DNA of 64,000 bases. Source: Pseudomonas umsongensis (lineage in GTDB: Bacteria > Pseudomonadota > Gammaproteobacteria > Pseudomonadales > Pseudomonadaceae). Both the position numbers and the translations under genes were made by a program. Shown here in pieces: positions 1 to 8,584 of this stretch (the first letter of the stretch is position 1; each line of letters opens with the position of its first letter). The notes beneath the pieces are model-generated. The model had not been told where the DNA came from. It saw only the letters and a list, made by a program, of their open reading frames with translations, and did not search any database. The stretch covers positions 124,001-188,000 of the forward strand of contig NZ_NIWU01000007.1 in assembly GCF_002236105.1 (NCBI RefSeq), in the 5' to 3' direction.

Positions 1-1222
1 CCTTGCCGGCGCTGAGCAGTTGGTCGATCAATTGCTCGTTGTTGCCCAGCAGGCCCGAGGTATGGGAGCCCAGTGCAACCACGCAGGCGCCGGTCAGGGT
101 GGCGATGTCGATCACCGCTTGCGGCTTGAATCGCTCGGAGTAGGTCAGGGCGTCGCACAGCACCAGACGGCCTTCGGCGTCGGTATTGAGGATTTCCACG
201 GTCTGGCCGCTCATGGTGGTAACGATGTCGCCCGGGCGCGAAGCGTTGCCGCTGGGCATGTTCTCGGCGCAAGCCAGGATGCACACCAGGTTGATCGGCA
301 GTTTCAGTTCGAGCACGGCACGCACGGTGCCGAACACGCTGGCGGCGCCGCCCATGTCGTACTTCATTTCATCCATGCCGGCACCCGGCTTGAGGCTGAT
401 GCCGCCGGTGTCGAACGTGATGCCCTTACCGACCAGGGCGTAGGGCTTCTCGGACTTCTTGCCACCGTTATATTGCATGACGATCAGGCGTGGCGGTTGG
501 GCGCTGCCCTGGCCGACGGCGTAGAACGAGCCCATGCCCAGGGCCTTGATCTTTTTCTCGTCGAGGACTTCGACTTTCAGGTCCTTGAATTGCTTGCCGA
601 GGTTTTTCGCTTGCTCGCCGAGGAAGGTCGGGTGGCAGATGTTCGGCGGCAGGTTGCCCAGGTCACGGGTAAACGCCATGCCGTTGGCGATGGCGGTGGC
701 GTGGGTCACGGCGCGTTGCACTTCAGCCTCGGCGGCCTTGATGGTCACCAGGGTGATTTTCTTCAGCGCGCGCGGCTCGGCTTTCTGGCTCTTGAACTGG
801 TCGAACTGGTATTCGCCGTCCACCAGGGTTTCGGCCAGCAGGCGGGTCTTGCCATAGCTGTCGCGGCCCTTGACCACGATTTCGTCCAGGGCCAGCACGG
901 CGTCGCTGCCACCCAGGCCTTTGAGCGTGTTGAGGATGCCGGCAACGATTTTGCGGAACGGGCGGTCACCCAGTTCTTCGTCCTTGCCCACGCCGACCAG
1001 CAATACGCGTTCGGCTTTCAGGTTCGGCAGGCTGTGCAGTAACAGGCTCTGGCCAACCTTGCCGGCCAGGTCGCCGCGCTTGAGTACGGCACTGATGGCG
1101 CCAGCGCTGAGTTCGTCGAGCTGTTTGGCAACGGCGCCGAGCTTGCGGCCCTCGCCGACGGCAACCACCAGCGTGGCGGTTTTCAACGTTTGCGGGTTGA
1201 CGCTTTTTACAACCAGTTCCAT
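1..1222 (-). CDS. pepA: Leucyl aminopeptidase PepA (partial, C-terminus outside window)
   Basis: Cytosolic M17 zinc/manganese exopeptidase that removes N-terminal residues from peptides; in several bacteria the same protein is also a DNA-binding repressor. About 407 residues are visible. The usual length is near 495, so roughly 90 C-terminal residues lie beyond base 1. The ATG is at 1222 (protein begins MELVVKSVNP). The family signature NTDAEGRL, with its metal-binding Asp and Glu, is read on the minus strand near 163-186, and the catalytic KG(I/V)TFDTGG segment near 405-430. The gene is divergent from lptF, with a 427-base gap holding a perfect inverted repeat in the pepA leader and a REP pair. 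Identification is firm. Confidence 0.96.
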   Translation of the reverse strand, partial: MELVVKSVNPQTLKTATLVVAVGEGRKLGAVAKQLDELSAGAISAVLKRGDLAGKVGQSLLLHSLPNLKAERVLLVGVGKDEELGDRPFRKIVAGILNTLKGLGGSDAVLALDEIVVKGRDSYGKTRLLAETLVDGEYQFDQFKSQKAEPRALKKITLVTIKAAEAEVQRAVTHATAIANGMAFTRDLGNLPPNICHPTFLGEQAKNLGKQFKDLKVEVLDEKKIKALGMGSFYAVGQGSAQPPRLIVMQYNGGKKSEKPYALVGKGITFDTGGISLKPGAGMDEMKYDMGGAASVFGTVRAVLELKLPINLVCILACAENMPSGNASRPGDIVTTMSGQTVEILNTDAEGRLVLCDALTYSERFKPQAVIDIATLTGACVVALGSHTSGLLGNNEQLIDQLLSAGK

Positions 1223-1249
1223 GTCCGGATCCCTGAATTGATGGTCAAT

Positions 1250-1284
1250 AGCAAGCGCTGGACAAGGTATGGGCAGCGCTTGCT
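1250..1284 (-). promoter_or_regulatory. Inverted repeat in the pepA leader
   Basis: Perfect 11-base inverted repeat: AGCAAGCGCTG (1250-1260) and CAGCGCTTGCT (1274-1284) with a 13-base spacer, 28 bases upstream of the pepA start. It could be an operator or an RNA hairpin in the pepA 5' leader. No T-run follows on the pepA strand, so it is not an ordinary terminator. The role is inferred from position only. Confidence 0.45.
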
Positions 1285-1404
1285 TATAAATAGAAAGGCG
1301 CCAGGATCGACCGGCGACGAAGGCGGCAGTTTGAACCTCGCCAGCGGCGCCTGACAACCCTCGTCTGAACGATCTACGCGGTTTGTGGCCAACTGTGGAC
1401 CACT

Positions 1405-1502
1405 GTAGGAGCTAGCCTGCTAGCGAGAAACCTGAGAGCGCCACGGGGTGTCAGGCTTCCCGCGTTATCGTTGACGACCATCGCGAGCATGCTCGCTCCT
1501 AC
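1405..1502. repeat. REP pair (family 1, composite with conserved spacer)
   Basis: Two facing palindromic arms, GTAGGAGCTAGCCTGCTAGCGAG and its inverted counterpart ending CTCGCTCCTAC, flank a spacer with CCTGAGAGCGCC...GTCAGG and TTGACGACCAT. The spacer is shared with the element at 10058-10155. Typical REPIN arrangement of fluorescent pseudomonads. The rest of the pepA-lptF gap holds only presumed promoters. Confidence 0.85.
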
Positions 1503-1649
1503 GCATCCCGTACCCATGCATTGCGCAGTGACAGGCGCACCCAATCACAGGATAATGCGCAATCTTTTTTTCGGCGGCCCTGCCTTGCGGGCTGTCTGAC
1601 GTGTTTGCTTGTTTGGCCGCCATAGCCTGACAACCCTGGAGTGTCTGGT

Positions 1650-2768
1650 TTGATCGTCTTTCGTTATCTATCCCGCGAAGTCCTGTTGACCTTGAGTGCC
1701 GTCAGTGCGGTGCTGCTGGTCATCATCATGAGTGGACGCTTCATCAAGTACCTCGCGCAGGCCGCTTCGGGTCAACTGGATCCGGGCTCACTGTTCCTCA
1801 TCATGGGTTTTCGCCTGCCGGGATTCCTGCAACTGATCCTGCCGCTGGGCCTGTTTCTCGGGATACTGCTGGCCTACGGCCGCCTGTACCTTGAAAGCGA
1901 GATGACCGTGCTGTCGGCCACGGGCATGAGCCAGCAACGCCTGTTTCGCATGACCCTGTTTCCGGCCACCCTGGTTGCGCTGGTCGTTGCCTGGTTGAGC
2001 CTGAGCCTGGCGCCACAAGGCGCCAATCAGTTCCAGCTGCTGCTGAACAAGCAGGACGCCCTGACCGAGTTCGACACCCTGGAGCCTGGCCGTTTCCAGG
2101 CCCTGCGCGATGGCACGCGGGTGACCTATACCGAGCAGTTGTCTGATGACCGCATCCATCTGGCGGGGGTCTTCATCTCGCAAAAGAACCTCGGTTCCGA
2201 CAACAAGGATCGCGGGATCTCCGTGCTGGTGGCGGAAAAAGGCCGCCAGGAAATCCGCCCCGACGGCAACCGCTACCTGATCCTCGATAACGGCTACCGT
2301 TATGACGGCAATCCGGGGCAGGCCGATTACCGGGCGATCAAGTACGACGAATACGGCGTAATGCTGCCCAAGCCGGACGTCAGCGACGAAGTCACCGACC
2401 GTGACGCGATGCCCACGAGCTCCTTGCTGGGCAGCGATGACCTGCGTTCGCGCACCGAGCTGCAATGGCGCCTGTCCCTGCCGTTGCTGGTGTTCATCGT
2501 CACCTTGATGGCGGTGCCGTTGTCGCGGGTCAACCCGCGCCAGGGACGTTTCCTCAAGTTGTTGCCGGCAATCCTTCTTTATATGGCCTACCTGACTATC
2601 CTGATTGCCGCTCGCGGTGCGCTTGAAAAGGGCAAGATCCCACCGGCGCTGGGCTTATGGTGGGTGCATGGGATATTCCTGGCCATTGGCCTGGGTCTGC
2701 TCTATTGGGAGCCTTTGCGCTTGAAGATGGCGAGTCGCCGCAGTGCGCTGGAGGTGGCCCGTGGTTAA
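1650..2768 (+). CDS. lptF: LPS export ABC transporter permease LptF
   Basis: One of the two inner-membrane permeases of the LptB2FGC machine that pulls lipopolysaccharide out of the inner membrane toward the Lpt bridge. 372 residues in the YjgP/YjgQ family: about three N-terminal membrane helices (residues 8-115), a periplasmic beta-jellyroll domain (about 120-260), and three C-terminal helices (about 270-360). Start choice: TTG at 1650 gives MIVFRYLSRE and has GGAG at 1638-1641, 8 bases upstream. The in-frame GTG at 1641 overlaps that ribosome site, so it is less likely. lptG follows with an 8-base overlap. Confidence 0.93.
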   Translation: MIVFRYLSREVLLTLSAVSAVLLVIIMSGRFIKYLAQAASGQLDPGSLFLIMGFRLPGFLQLILPLGLFLGILLAYGRLYLESEMTVLSATGMSQQRLFRMTLFPATLVALVVAWLSLSLAPQGANQFQLLLNKQDALTEFDTLEPGRFQALRDGTRVTYTEQLSDDRIHLAGVFISQKNLGSDNKDRGISVLVAEKGRQEIRPDGNRYLILDNGYRYDGNPGQADYRAIKYDEYGVMLPKPDVSDEVTDRDAMPTSSLLGSDDLRSRTELQWRLSLPLLVFIVTLMAVPLSRVNPRQGRFLKLLPAILLYMAYLTILIAARGALEKGKIPPALGLWWVHGIFLAIGLGLLYWEPLRLKMASRRSALEVARG

Positions 2769-3822
2769 GCTCGACCGCTACATCGGCAGCAGTGTGTTCA
2801 TGGCGATCCTGGCGGTATTGGGGATTATTCTCGGCCTGGCCACGTTGTTTGCGTTCATCGACGAGATGGGCGATGCCAGTGATACCTATACATTGCTCGA
2901 CGTCATGAGCTACGTGCTGCTGACGGCACCACGCCGGCTCTACGACATGCTGCCGATGGCAGCCTTGATCGGTTGCCTGATCGGTCTCGGCAGCCTGGCC
3001 AGCAACAGTGAACTGACCATCATGCGTGCGGCTGGCGTGTCCATCGGGCGGATCGTCTGGGCGGTCATGAAGCCGATGCTGGTGCTGATGGTGGTGGGAG
3101 TGCTGATTGGCGAATACGTCGCGCCGGCGACTGAAAGCACCGCCCAGGCCAACCGCTCGCTGGCCCAGGGCAGTGGCGATGCGCAAAGCGCCAAACACGG
3201 TTTGTGGCATCGCCAGGGTGACGAATTCATCCACGTCAACTCCGTACAACCCAATGGCCTGCTGTACGGCGTGACCCGCTACCACTTCGACAAGGAGCGG
3301 CACATGCTGTCGGCGAGCTTCGCCAAGCGCGCCGAGTTCGACAAGGATCACTGGCAGTTGTCCGATGTCACCACCACGGTGTTCCACGAAAGGAACACTG
3401 AAGTGGTGAGCGCCCCGGTCGAGCGCTGGGATGTGGCATTGAGCCCGCAGTTGCTGAGCACCGTGGTCATGGCGCCGGAATCGCTGTCGATCTCGGGGCT
3501 GTGGGGCTATATCCACTATCTGGCTGAGCAGGGGCTGAACAATGGCCGTTACTGGCTGGCATTTTGGGTCAAGGTGTTGCAGCCGCTGGTTACCGCTGCC
3601 CTGGTGCTGATGGCGATCTCCTTCATCTTTGGTCCGTTGCGCTCGGTGACCCTCGGTCAGCGGGTATTTACCGGTGTGCTGGTCGGTTTCACCTTCCGCA
3701 TTGCCCAGGATTTGTTGGGGCCTTCAAGCCTGGTCTTCGGTTTTTCGCCACTGTTTGCGGTGCTCGTGCCAGCCGGTGTCTGTGCCCTGGCGGGGCTGTG
3801 GTTGCTGCGTCGCGCCGGTTGA
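2761..3822 (+). CDS. lptG: LPS export ABC transporter permease LptG
   Basis: Partner permease of LptF in the lipopolysaccharide exporter; 353 residues with the same plan (N-terminal helices, periplasmic jellyroll, three C-terminal helices). The protein begins MVKLDRYIGS at a GTG at 2761, inside the end of lptF, with GGAGG at 2750-2754 giving proper spacing. The overlap implies translational coupling and equal amounts of both permeases. A strong intrinsic terminator follows 30 bases after the stop, so lptF-lptG is a two-gene operon. Confidence 0.94.
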   Translation: MVKLDRYIGSSVFMAILAVLGIILGLATLFAFIDEMGDASDTYTLLDVMSYVLLTAPRRLYDMLPMAALIGCLIGLGSLASNSELTIMRAAGVSIGRIVWAVMKPMLVLMVVGVLIGEYVAPATESTAQANRSLAQGSGDAQSAKHGLWHRQGDEFIHVNSVQPNGLLYGVTRYHFDKERHMLSASFAKRAEFDKDHWQLSDVTTTVFHERNTEVVSAPVERWDVALSPQLLSTVVMAPESLSISGLWGYIHYLAEQGLNNGRYWLAFWVKVLQPLVTAALVLMAISFIFGPLRSVTLGQRVFTGVLVGFTFRIAQDLLGPSSLVFGFSPLFAVLVPAGVCALAGLWLLRRAG

Positions 3823-3853
3823 TGGCGACTTGTTCATCGCTTCGCTGCTGATA

Positions 3854-3887
3854 AAAAACGCCCCTGTCACAAGACCGGGGCGTTTTT
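3854..3887 (+). terminator. Intrinsic terminator after lptG
   Basis: AAAAACGCCCC (3854-3864) pairs with GGGGCGTTTTT (3877-3887) around a 12-base loop, ending in a T-run. Well placed to end the lptFG transcript before lepA. Confidence 0.9.
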
Positions 3888-3911
3888 GTACGGGCCGTCT
3901 GGCCTGCAAAC

Positions 3912-3941
3912 GTGACGCTTGCGCCGTGGATCAGGTACAAT
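3912..3941 (+). promoter_or_regulatory. Possible sigma-70 promoter for lepA
   Basis: TACAAT at 3936-3941 matches the -10 box in 5 of 6 bases. GTGACG at 3912-3917 is a weak -35 (4 of 6) with an 18-base spacer. It lies between the lptG terminator and the lepA start. Weak by sequence but in the right place. Confidence 0.4.
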
Positions 3942-3993
3942 TCCCGGCTATTTTTCGGCGGGCTATGCCTGCAGCCTTTTTGAGTGTTGATCC

Positions 3994-5793
3994 GTGAGTG
4001 ATTTGAGTCATATCCGCAATTTCTCCATCATCGCCCACATTGACCATGGCAAGTCGACGCTGGCCGATCGCTTCATCCAGATGTGCGGCGGCCTGGCCGA
4101 GCGTGAAATGGAAGCCCAGGTACTGGATTCCATGGATCTTGAGCGCGAGCGCGGGATCACCATCAAGGCGCACAGCGTCACGCTTTACTACAAGGCTCGT
4201 GATGGCGTCACTTACCAGCTGAATTTCATCGATACTCCAGGTCACGTTGACTTCACCTATGAGGTGAGCCGATCGCTGGCCGCCTGTGAAGGCGCGCTGC
4301 TGGTGGTCGATGCCGGTCAAGGCGTTGAGGCGCAGTCGGTTGCCAACTGCTACACGGCGATCGAACAGGGCCTGGAAGTGATGCCGGTGCTGAACAAGAT
4401 CGACCTGCCACAGGCTGATCCGGACCGCGTAAAAGAAGAAATCGAAAAAATCATCGGCATCGATGCCACCGACGCGGTCACTTGCTCTGCCAAGACCGGC
4501 CTGGGCGTCGATGAGGTGTTGGAGCGTCTGGTTACCACCATTCCTGCACCCACCGGCAACATCGAAGATCCGCTGCAAGCGTTGATCATCGACTCCTGGT
4601 TCGACAACTACCTGGGCGTCGTGTCCCTGGTGCGCGTGCGTCACGGCCGCGTGAAGAAGGGTGACAAGATCCTGGTCAAGTCCACCGGCAAGATCCACCT
4701 GGTGGACAGCGTCGGTGTATTCAACCCGAAACACACCCCTACCGCTGACCTGAAGGCCGGTGAAGTGGGCTTCATCATCGCCAGCATCAAGGATATTCAC
4801 GGTGCCCCCGTGGGCGACACCCTGACCTTGAGTTCGACGCCGGACGTCGATGTGCTGCCAGGTTTCAAGCGCATCCAGCCGCAGGTCTACGCCGGTCTGT
4901 TCCCGGTCAGCTCCGACGACTTCGAAGATTTCCGTGAGGCCCTGCAAAAGCTCACCCTGAACGATTCGTCGCTGCAGTACACCCCGGAAAGCTCTGACGC
5001 CCTGGGCTTCGGCTTCCGTTGCGGGTTCCTCGGCATGCTGCACATGGAAATCATCCAGGAGCGCCTGGAGCGCGAGTATGACCTGGACCTGATCACCACG
5101 GCGCCGACGGTAATCTTCGAGCTGCTGCTCAAGACCGGCGAGACGATCTACGTCGATAACCCGTCGAAGTTGCCGGACCTGTCTTCCATCGAGGACATGC
5201 GCGAGCCGATCGTGCGCGCCAATATCCTTGTGCCGCAAGAGCACTTGGGTAACGTCATTACGTTGTGCATCGAAAAACGTGGTGTGCAGGTCGACATGCT
5301 GTTCCTGGGCTCCCAGGTACAAGTGACCTACGACTTGCCGATGAACGAAGTGGTCCTGGACTTCTTCGATCGCCTGAAATCCACCAGTCGCGGCTATGCT
5401 TCGCTGGATTACCATTTCGATCGTTACCAATCGGCTAGTCTGGTGAAACTGGACGTGCTGATCAACGGCGACAAGGTCGACGCGCTGGCGTTGATCGTGC
5501 ACCGTGACAATGCGCACTACAAAGGTCGCCAGTTGACCGAGAAGATGAAAGAACTGATTCCGCGGCAGATGTTCGACGTGGCAATCCAGGCCGCCATTGG
5601 CGGGCAGATTGTGGCGCGTACAACCGTCAAGGCGCTCAGAAAGAACGTATTGGCCAAATGCTACGGCGGTGACGTCAGCCGTAAGAAAAAGCTGCTGGAA
5701 AAGCAAAAGGCCGGTAAAAAACGCATGAAGCAGGTCGGCAACGTGGAAATTCCACAAGAAGCCTTCCTTGCCGTGCTCAGGTTGGATAGTTAG
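3994..5793 (+). CDS. lepA: Elongation factor 4 (LepA)
   Basis: Translational GTPase that back-translocates or remodels stalled ribosomes and aids 30S biogenesis. The 599 residues match the family length. G motifs: AHIDHGKST (P-loop, residues about 14-22), DTPGHVDF (G3, about 80) and NKID (G4, about 133), followed by domain II, the EF-G-like domains and the LepA-specific C-terminus with a lysine-rich tail. GTG start at 3994. lepB begins 5 bases after the stop. In P. aeruginosa lepA follows mucD; here it follows lptG. Confidence 0.97.
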   Translation: MSDLSHIRNFSIIAHIDHGKSTLADRFIQMCGGLAEREMEAQVLDSMDLERERGITIKAHSVTLYYKARDGVTYQLNFIDTPGHVDFTYEVSRSLAACEGALLVVDAGQGVEAQSVANCYTAIEQGLEVMPVLNKIDLPQADPDRVKEEIEKIIGIDATDAVTCSAKTGLGVDEVLERLVTTIPAPTGNIEDPLQALIIDSWFDNYLGVVSLVRVRHGRVKKGDKILVKSTGKIHLVDSVGVFNPKHTPTADLKAGEVGFIIASIKDIHGAPVGDTLTLSSTPDVDVLPGFKRIQPQVYAGLFPVSSDDFEDFREALQKLTLNDSSLQYTPESSDALGFGFRCGFLGMLHMEIIQERLEREYDLDLITTAPTVIFELLLKTGETIYVDNPSKLPDLSSIEDMREPIVRANILVPQEHLGNVITLCIEKRGVQVDMLFLGSQVQVTYDLPMNEVVLDFFDRLKSTSRGYASLDYHFDRYQSASLVKLDVLINGDKVDALALIVHRDNAHYKGRQLTEKMKELIPRQMFDVAIQAAIGGQIVARTTVKALRKNVLAKCYGGDVSRKKKLLEKQKAGKKRMKQVGNVEIPQEAFLAVLRLDS

Positions 5794-5798
5794 GTCCT

Positions 5799-6653
5799 AT
5801 GTCACTAAATTTCCCGCTGTTGCTGGTCATCGCCGTATTCGTCTGCGGCCTGTTGGCGTTGCTTGATCTGTTGATCCTGGCGCCGCGTCGGCGTGCCGCC
5901 ATCGCCTCCTATCAGGGCAGCGTCAGCCAGCCTGATGGGGTGGTGATCGAGAAACTGGGCAAGGAACCGTTGCTGGTCGAATACGGCAAGTCGTTCTTCC
6001 CGGTGCTGTTCATCGTACTGGTGCTGCGTTCGTTCCTGGTGGAACCGTTCCAGATCCCATCGGGCTCGATGAAACCGACCCTGGACGTCGGCGACTTCAT
6101 TCTGGTGAGCAAGTTTTCCTACGGGATTCGCTTGCCGGTGATCGACAAGAAAATCATCGAAGTCGGTGAGCCACAGCGTGGCGATGTGATGGTGTTCCGC
6201 TATCCGAGTGATCCGAACGTCAACTACATCAAGCGTGTAGTGGGGCTGCCGGGCGATACGGTGCGGTACACCGCTGACAAGCGTCTGTTCGTCAACGGTG
6301 AGTCGATTGCCGAAAAGCTGGTCGGCTCCGAGCCGGGCACGCTGGGCAGTGCCGAGCTCTACAAGGAAAAACTCGGTGTCGCCGAGCACTTGATCCGCAA
6401 GGAAATGAGTCGCTATCGCGCAACACCGGACCGTACATGGACAGTGCCTGCCGGGCACTACTTCATGATGGGCGACAACCGCGACAACTCCAACGACAGT
6501 CGCTACTGGGATGATCCAGCCATTCCCAAGGATCTGCTGGGCATGGTTCCCGACAAGAATATCGTCGGCAAGGCCTTCGCGGTCTGGATGAGCTGGCCGG
6601 AACCCAAACTCAGTCACCTGCCGAATTTCTCGCGGGTTGGCCTGATCCAGTAA
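5799..6653 (+). CDS. lepB: Signal peptidase I (LepB)
   Basis: Inner-membrane serine protease that cleaves Sec and Tat signal peptides on the periplasmic side. 284 residues with two N-terminal membrane helices (about 6-28 and 65-82). The catalytic Ser-Lys dyad is visible: Ser90 in PSGSMKP and Lys145 in NYIKRVVGLPGD. The C-terminal box GDNRDNSNDSR is also intact. Cotranscribed with lepA (5-base gap). Confidence 0.97.
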   Translation: MSLNFPLLLVIAVFVCGLLALLDLLILAPRRRAAIASYQGSVSQPDGVVIEKLGKEPLLVEYGKSFFPVLFIVLVLRSFLVEPFQIPSGSMKPTLDVGDFILVSKFSYGIRLPVIDKKIIEVGEPQRGDVMVFRYPSDPNVNYIKRVVGLPGDTVRYTADKRLFVNGESIAEKLVGSEPGTLGSAELYKEKLGVAEHLIRKEMSRYRATPDRTWTVPAGHYFMMGDNRDNSNDSRYWDDPAIPKDLLGMVPDKNIVGKAFAVWMSWPEPKLSHLPNFSRVGLIQ

Positions 6654-6660
6654 TCAAGCA

Positions 6661-6683
6661 CGGCGCTGTTGAACACAGCGCCG
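6661..6683 (+). promoter_or_regulatory. Hairpin in the lepB-rnc leader
   Basis: Perfect 9-base stem CGGCGCTGT (6661-6669) / ACAGCGCCG (6675-6683) with loop TGAAC, just after the lepB stop, without a following T-run. It may be a processing or regulatory stem for rnc, by analogy with the rnc leader of E. coli that RNase III cuts. The 12-mer TTGAACACAGCG spanning loop and arm recurs at 6752-6763. Confidence 0.4.
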
Positions 6684-6721
6684 AATGCATTTCTGGAGTC
6701 GGCACAATCGGCGACAGAGGC

Positions 6722-6841
6722 ATGAAAACAACGATATTCAGGACGTTATTTTTGAACACAGCGTTAATTGTCCCAGGCCTGCGCCGACTCCCGGCGATGG
6801 CGGTGGAATCCAACCACGAACTCAGCGTGGGTAAACCGTGA
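6722..6841 (+). CDS. Possible 39-residue ORF overlapping the rnc start
   Basis: ATG at 6722 opens a short frame (MKTTIFRTLFLNTALIVP..., ending ELSVGKP) whose TGA overlaps the GTG start of rnc. Most pseudomonads have a gene of about 120 residues here (DUF4845, one N-terminal helix). This ORF is a third of that length, and only the very end (E-x-x-V-x-x-P-stop, coupled to GTGAGC) resembles the family C-terminus as I remember it. It may be a relic, a leader peptide or chance. No recognised function. Confidence 0.3.
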   Translation: MKTTIFRTLFLNTALIVPGLRRLPAMAVESNHELSVGKP

Positions 6842-7527
6842 GCGTCTCCTTAAGCCGTCTCGAGCGTCAGCTCGGCTATACCTTCAAGGATCAGGAACTG
6901 ATGGTCCTGGCCCTGACTCACCGCAGTTTTGCCGGGCGTAACAACGAACGCCTGGAATTCCTCGGTGATGCCATCCTCAACTTCGTTGCTGGCGAGGCGC
7001 TGTTCGATCGCTTCCCGCTGGCCCGCGAAGGCCAGTTGTCGCGTTTGCGCGCACGCCTGGTCAAAGGTGAGACCCTGGCCGTACTGGCCCGTGGTTTCGA
7101 TCTGGGCGAGTACCTGCGCCTGGGCTCCGGCGAACTGAAAAGCGGCGGTTTTCGTCGCGAGTCGATTCTGGCCGATGCCCTGGAAGCGCTGATTGGCGCG
7201 ATCTACCTGGACGCCGGCATGGAAGTGGCGCGCGAGCGCGTGCTGGCCTGGCTGGCCGGGGAGTTCGAAGGCCTGACGCTGGTCGACACCAACAAAGATC
7301 CAAAAACCCGCCTGCAGGAATTCCTGCAGTCCCGTGGTTGCGAGCTGCCGCGTTACGAAGTGGTGGATATCCAGGGTGAACCGCATTGCCGGACGTTCTT
7401 CGTCGAATGTGAAATCATCCTATTGAATGAAAAAAGCCGAGGTCAGGGTGTGAGCCGTCGTATTGCCGAACAGGTAGCGGCCGCCGCAGCACTGATTGCC
7501 CTGGGTGTGGAGAATGGCAATGACTGA
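6838..7527 (+). CDS. rnc: Ribonuclease III
   Basis: Double-strand-specific endoribonuclease for rRNA maturation and mRNA turnover. 229 residues: catalytic domain with signature ERLEFLGDAI (residues 38-47) containing the conserved Glu/Asp metal ligands, then a double-stranded RNA-binding domain from about residue 155. GTG start at 6838 overlaps the stop of a short upstream frame. era starts inside its last codons, so rnc and era are translationally coupled. Confidence 0.97.
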   Translation: MSVSLSRLERQLGYTFKDQELMVLALTHRSFAGRNNERLEFLGDAILNFVAGEALFDRFPLAREGQLSRLRARLVKGETLAVLARGFDLGEYLRLGSGELKSGGFRRESILADALEALIGAIYLDAGMEVARERVLAWLAGEFEGLTLVDTNKDPKTRLQEFLQSRGCELPRYEVVDIQGEPHCRTFFVECEIILLNEKSRGQGVSRRIAEQVAAAAALIALGVENGND

Positions 7528-8422
7528 TACAAACGCAACGCGCTGTGGCTATGTTGCCATCGTCGGCCGTCCGAACGTGGGCAAGTCCACGCTGCTCAAC
7601 CACATCCTCGGCCAAAAGCTGGCGATCACCTCGCGCAAGCCGCAAACCACCCGTCACAACATGCTCGGCATCAAGACCGAGGGTGATGTGCAGGCGATCT
7701 ACGTCGATACGCCCGGTATGCACAAGGGCGGCGAAAAAGCCTTGAACCGCTACATGAACAAGACTGCCTCGGCGGCATTGAAAGACGTCGACGTGGTGAT
7801 CTTCGTGGTGGATCGCACCAAGTGGACCGACGAAGACCAGATGGTCCTCGAGCGCGTGCAATACGTCACCGGCCCGCTGATCGTTGCGCTGAACAAGACC
7901 GATCGCATCGAAGACAAGGCCGAGCTGATGCCGCACCTGAGCTGGTTGCAGGAGCAGTTGCCGAACGCACAGATCATCCCGATTTCGGCGCAGCACGGGC
8001 ACAACCTCGACGCGCTGGAAAAGGTCATCGCTGATCATCTGCCGGAAAACGATCACTTCTTCCCGGAAGACCAGATTACCGACCGCAGCAGCCGTTTCCT
8101 CGCCGCCGAGCTGGTACGCGAAAAAATCATGCGCCAGTTGGGCGCCGAGCTGCCATACCAGATCACTGTCGAAATCGAAGAGTTCAAGCAGCAGGGCAAG
8201 ACCCTGCATATCCATGCCTTGATCCTCGTCGAGCGTGATGGCCAGAAAAAGATCATCATTGGCGACAAGGGCGAGCGCATCAAGCGCATCGGCACTGAAG
8301 CGCGCAAGGACATGGAGCTGTTGTTCGACTCCAAGATCATGCTCAACCTGTGGGTCAAGGTGAAGGGCGGCTGGTCCGACGACGAGCGTGCCTTGCGTTC
8401 GCTGGGTTACGGCGACCTGTAA
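7520..8422 (+). CDS. era: GTPase Era
   Basis: Ribosome-assembly GTPase that binds the 3' end of 16S rRNA. 300 residues: GTPase domain with GRPNVGKS (16-23), DTPG and NKTD, then a C-terminal KH domain around the GDKGERIKRIG segment. Start chosen at ATG 7520 (MTDTNATRCG) because GGAG at 7509-7512 is 7 bases away. The in-frame ATG at 7514 would be too close. Overlaps rnc by 8 bases. Confidence 0.97.
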   Translation: MTDTNATRCGYVAIVGRPNVGKSTLLNHILGQKLAITSRKPQTTRHNMLGIKTEGDVQAIYVDTPGMHKGGEKALNRYMNKTASAALKDVDVVIFVVDRTKWTDEDQMVLERVQYVTGPLIVALNKTDRIEDKAELMPHLSWLQEQLPNAQIIPISAQHGHNLDALEKVIADHLPENDHFFPEDQITDRSSRFLAAELVREKIMRQLGAELPYQITVEIEEFKQQGKTLHIHALILVERDGQKKIIIGDKGERIKRIGTEARKDMELLFDSKIMLNLWVKVKGGWSDDERALRSLGYGDL

Positions 8423-8448
8423 ATCGTCAGGCCGCGCATAGATCTACT

Positions 8449-8536
8449 GTGGGAGCGGGCTTGCTCGCGAAGGGGATGTAACATTCAGCATTCATGTTGA
8501 CTGATACACCGCTTTCGCGAGCAAGCCCGCTCCCAC
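8449..8536. repeat. REP pair (family 1)
   Basis: GTGGGAGCGGGCTTGCTCGCGAA at 8449 and its exact reverse complement ending at 8536, arms facing inward. Sits between era and recO. Confidence 0.9.
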
Positions 8537-8584
8537 ATTGGTTTTGGGTGATTTGTAAAATCGCGTTCCTTCATCGAGAACTCC

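Noticed and set aside
3931..5757. 608-codon open frame on the strand opposite lepA
   Set aside because: Shadow of a strongly codon-biased G+C-rich gene. lepA itself has full family motifs, and the opposite frame has no recognisable domain.
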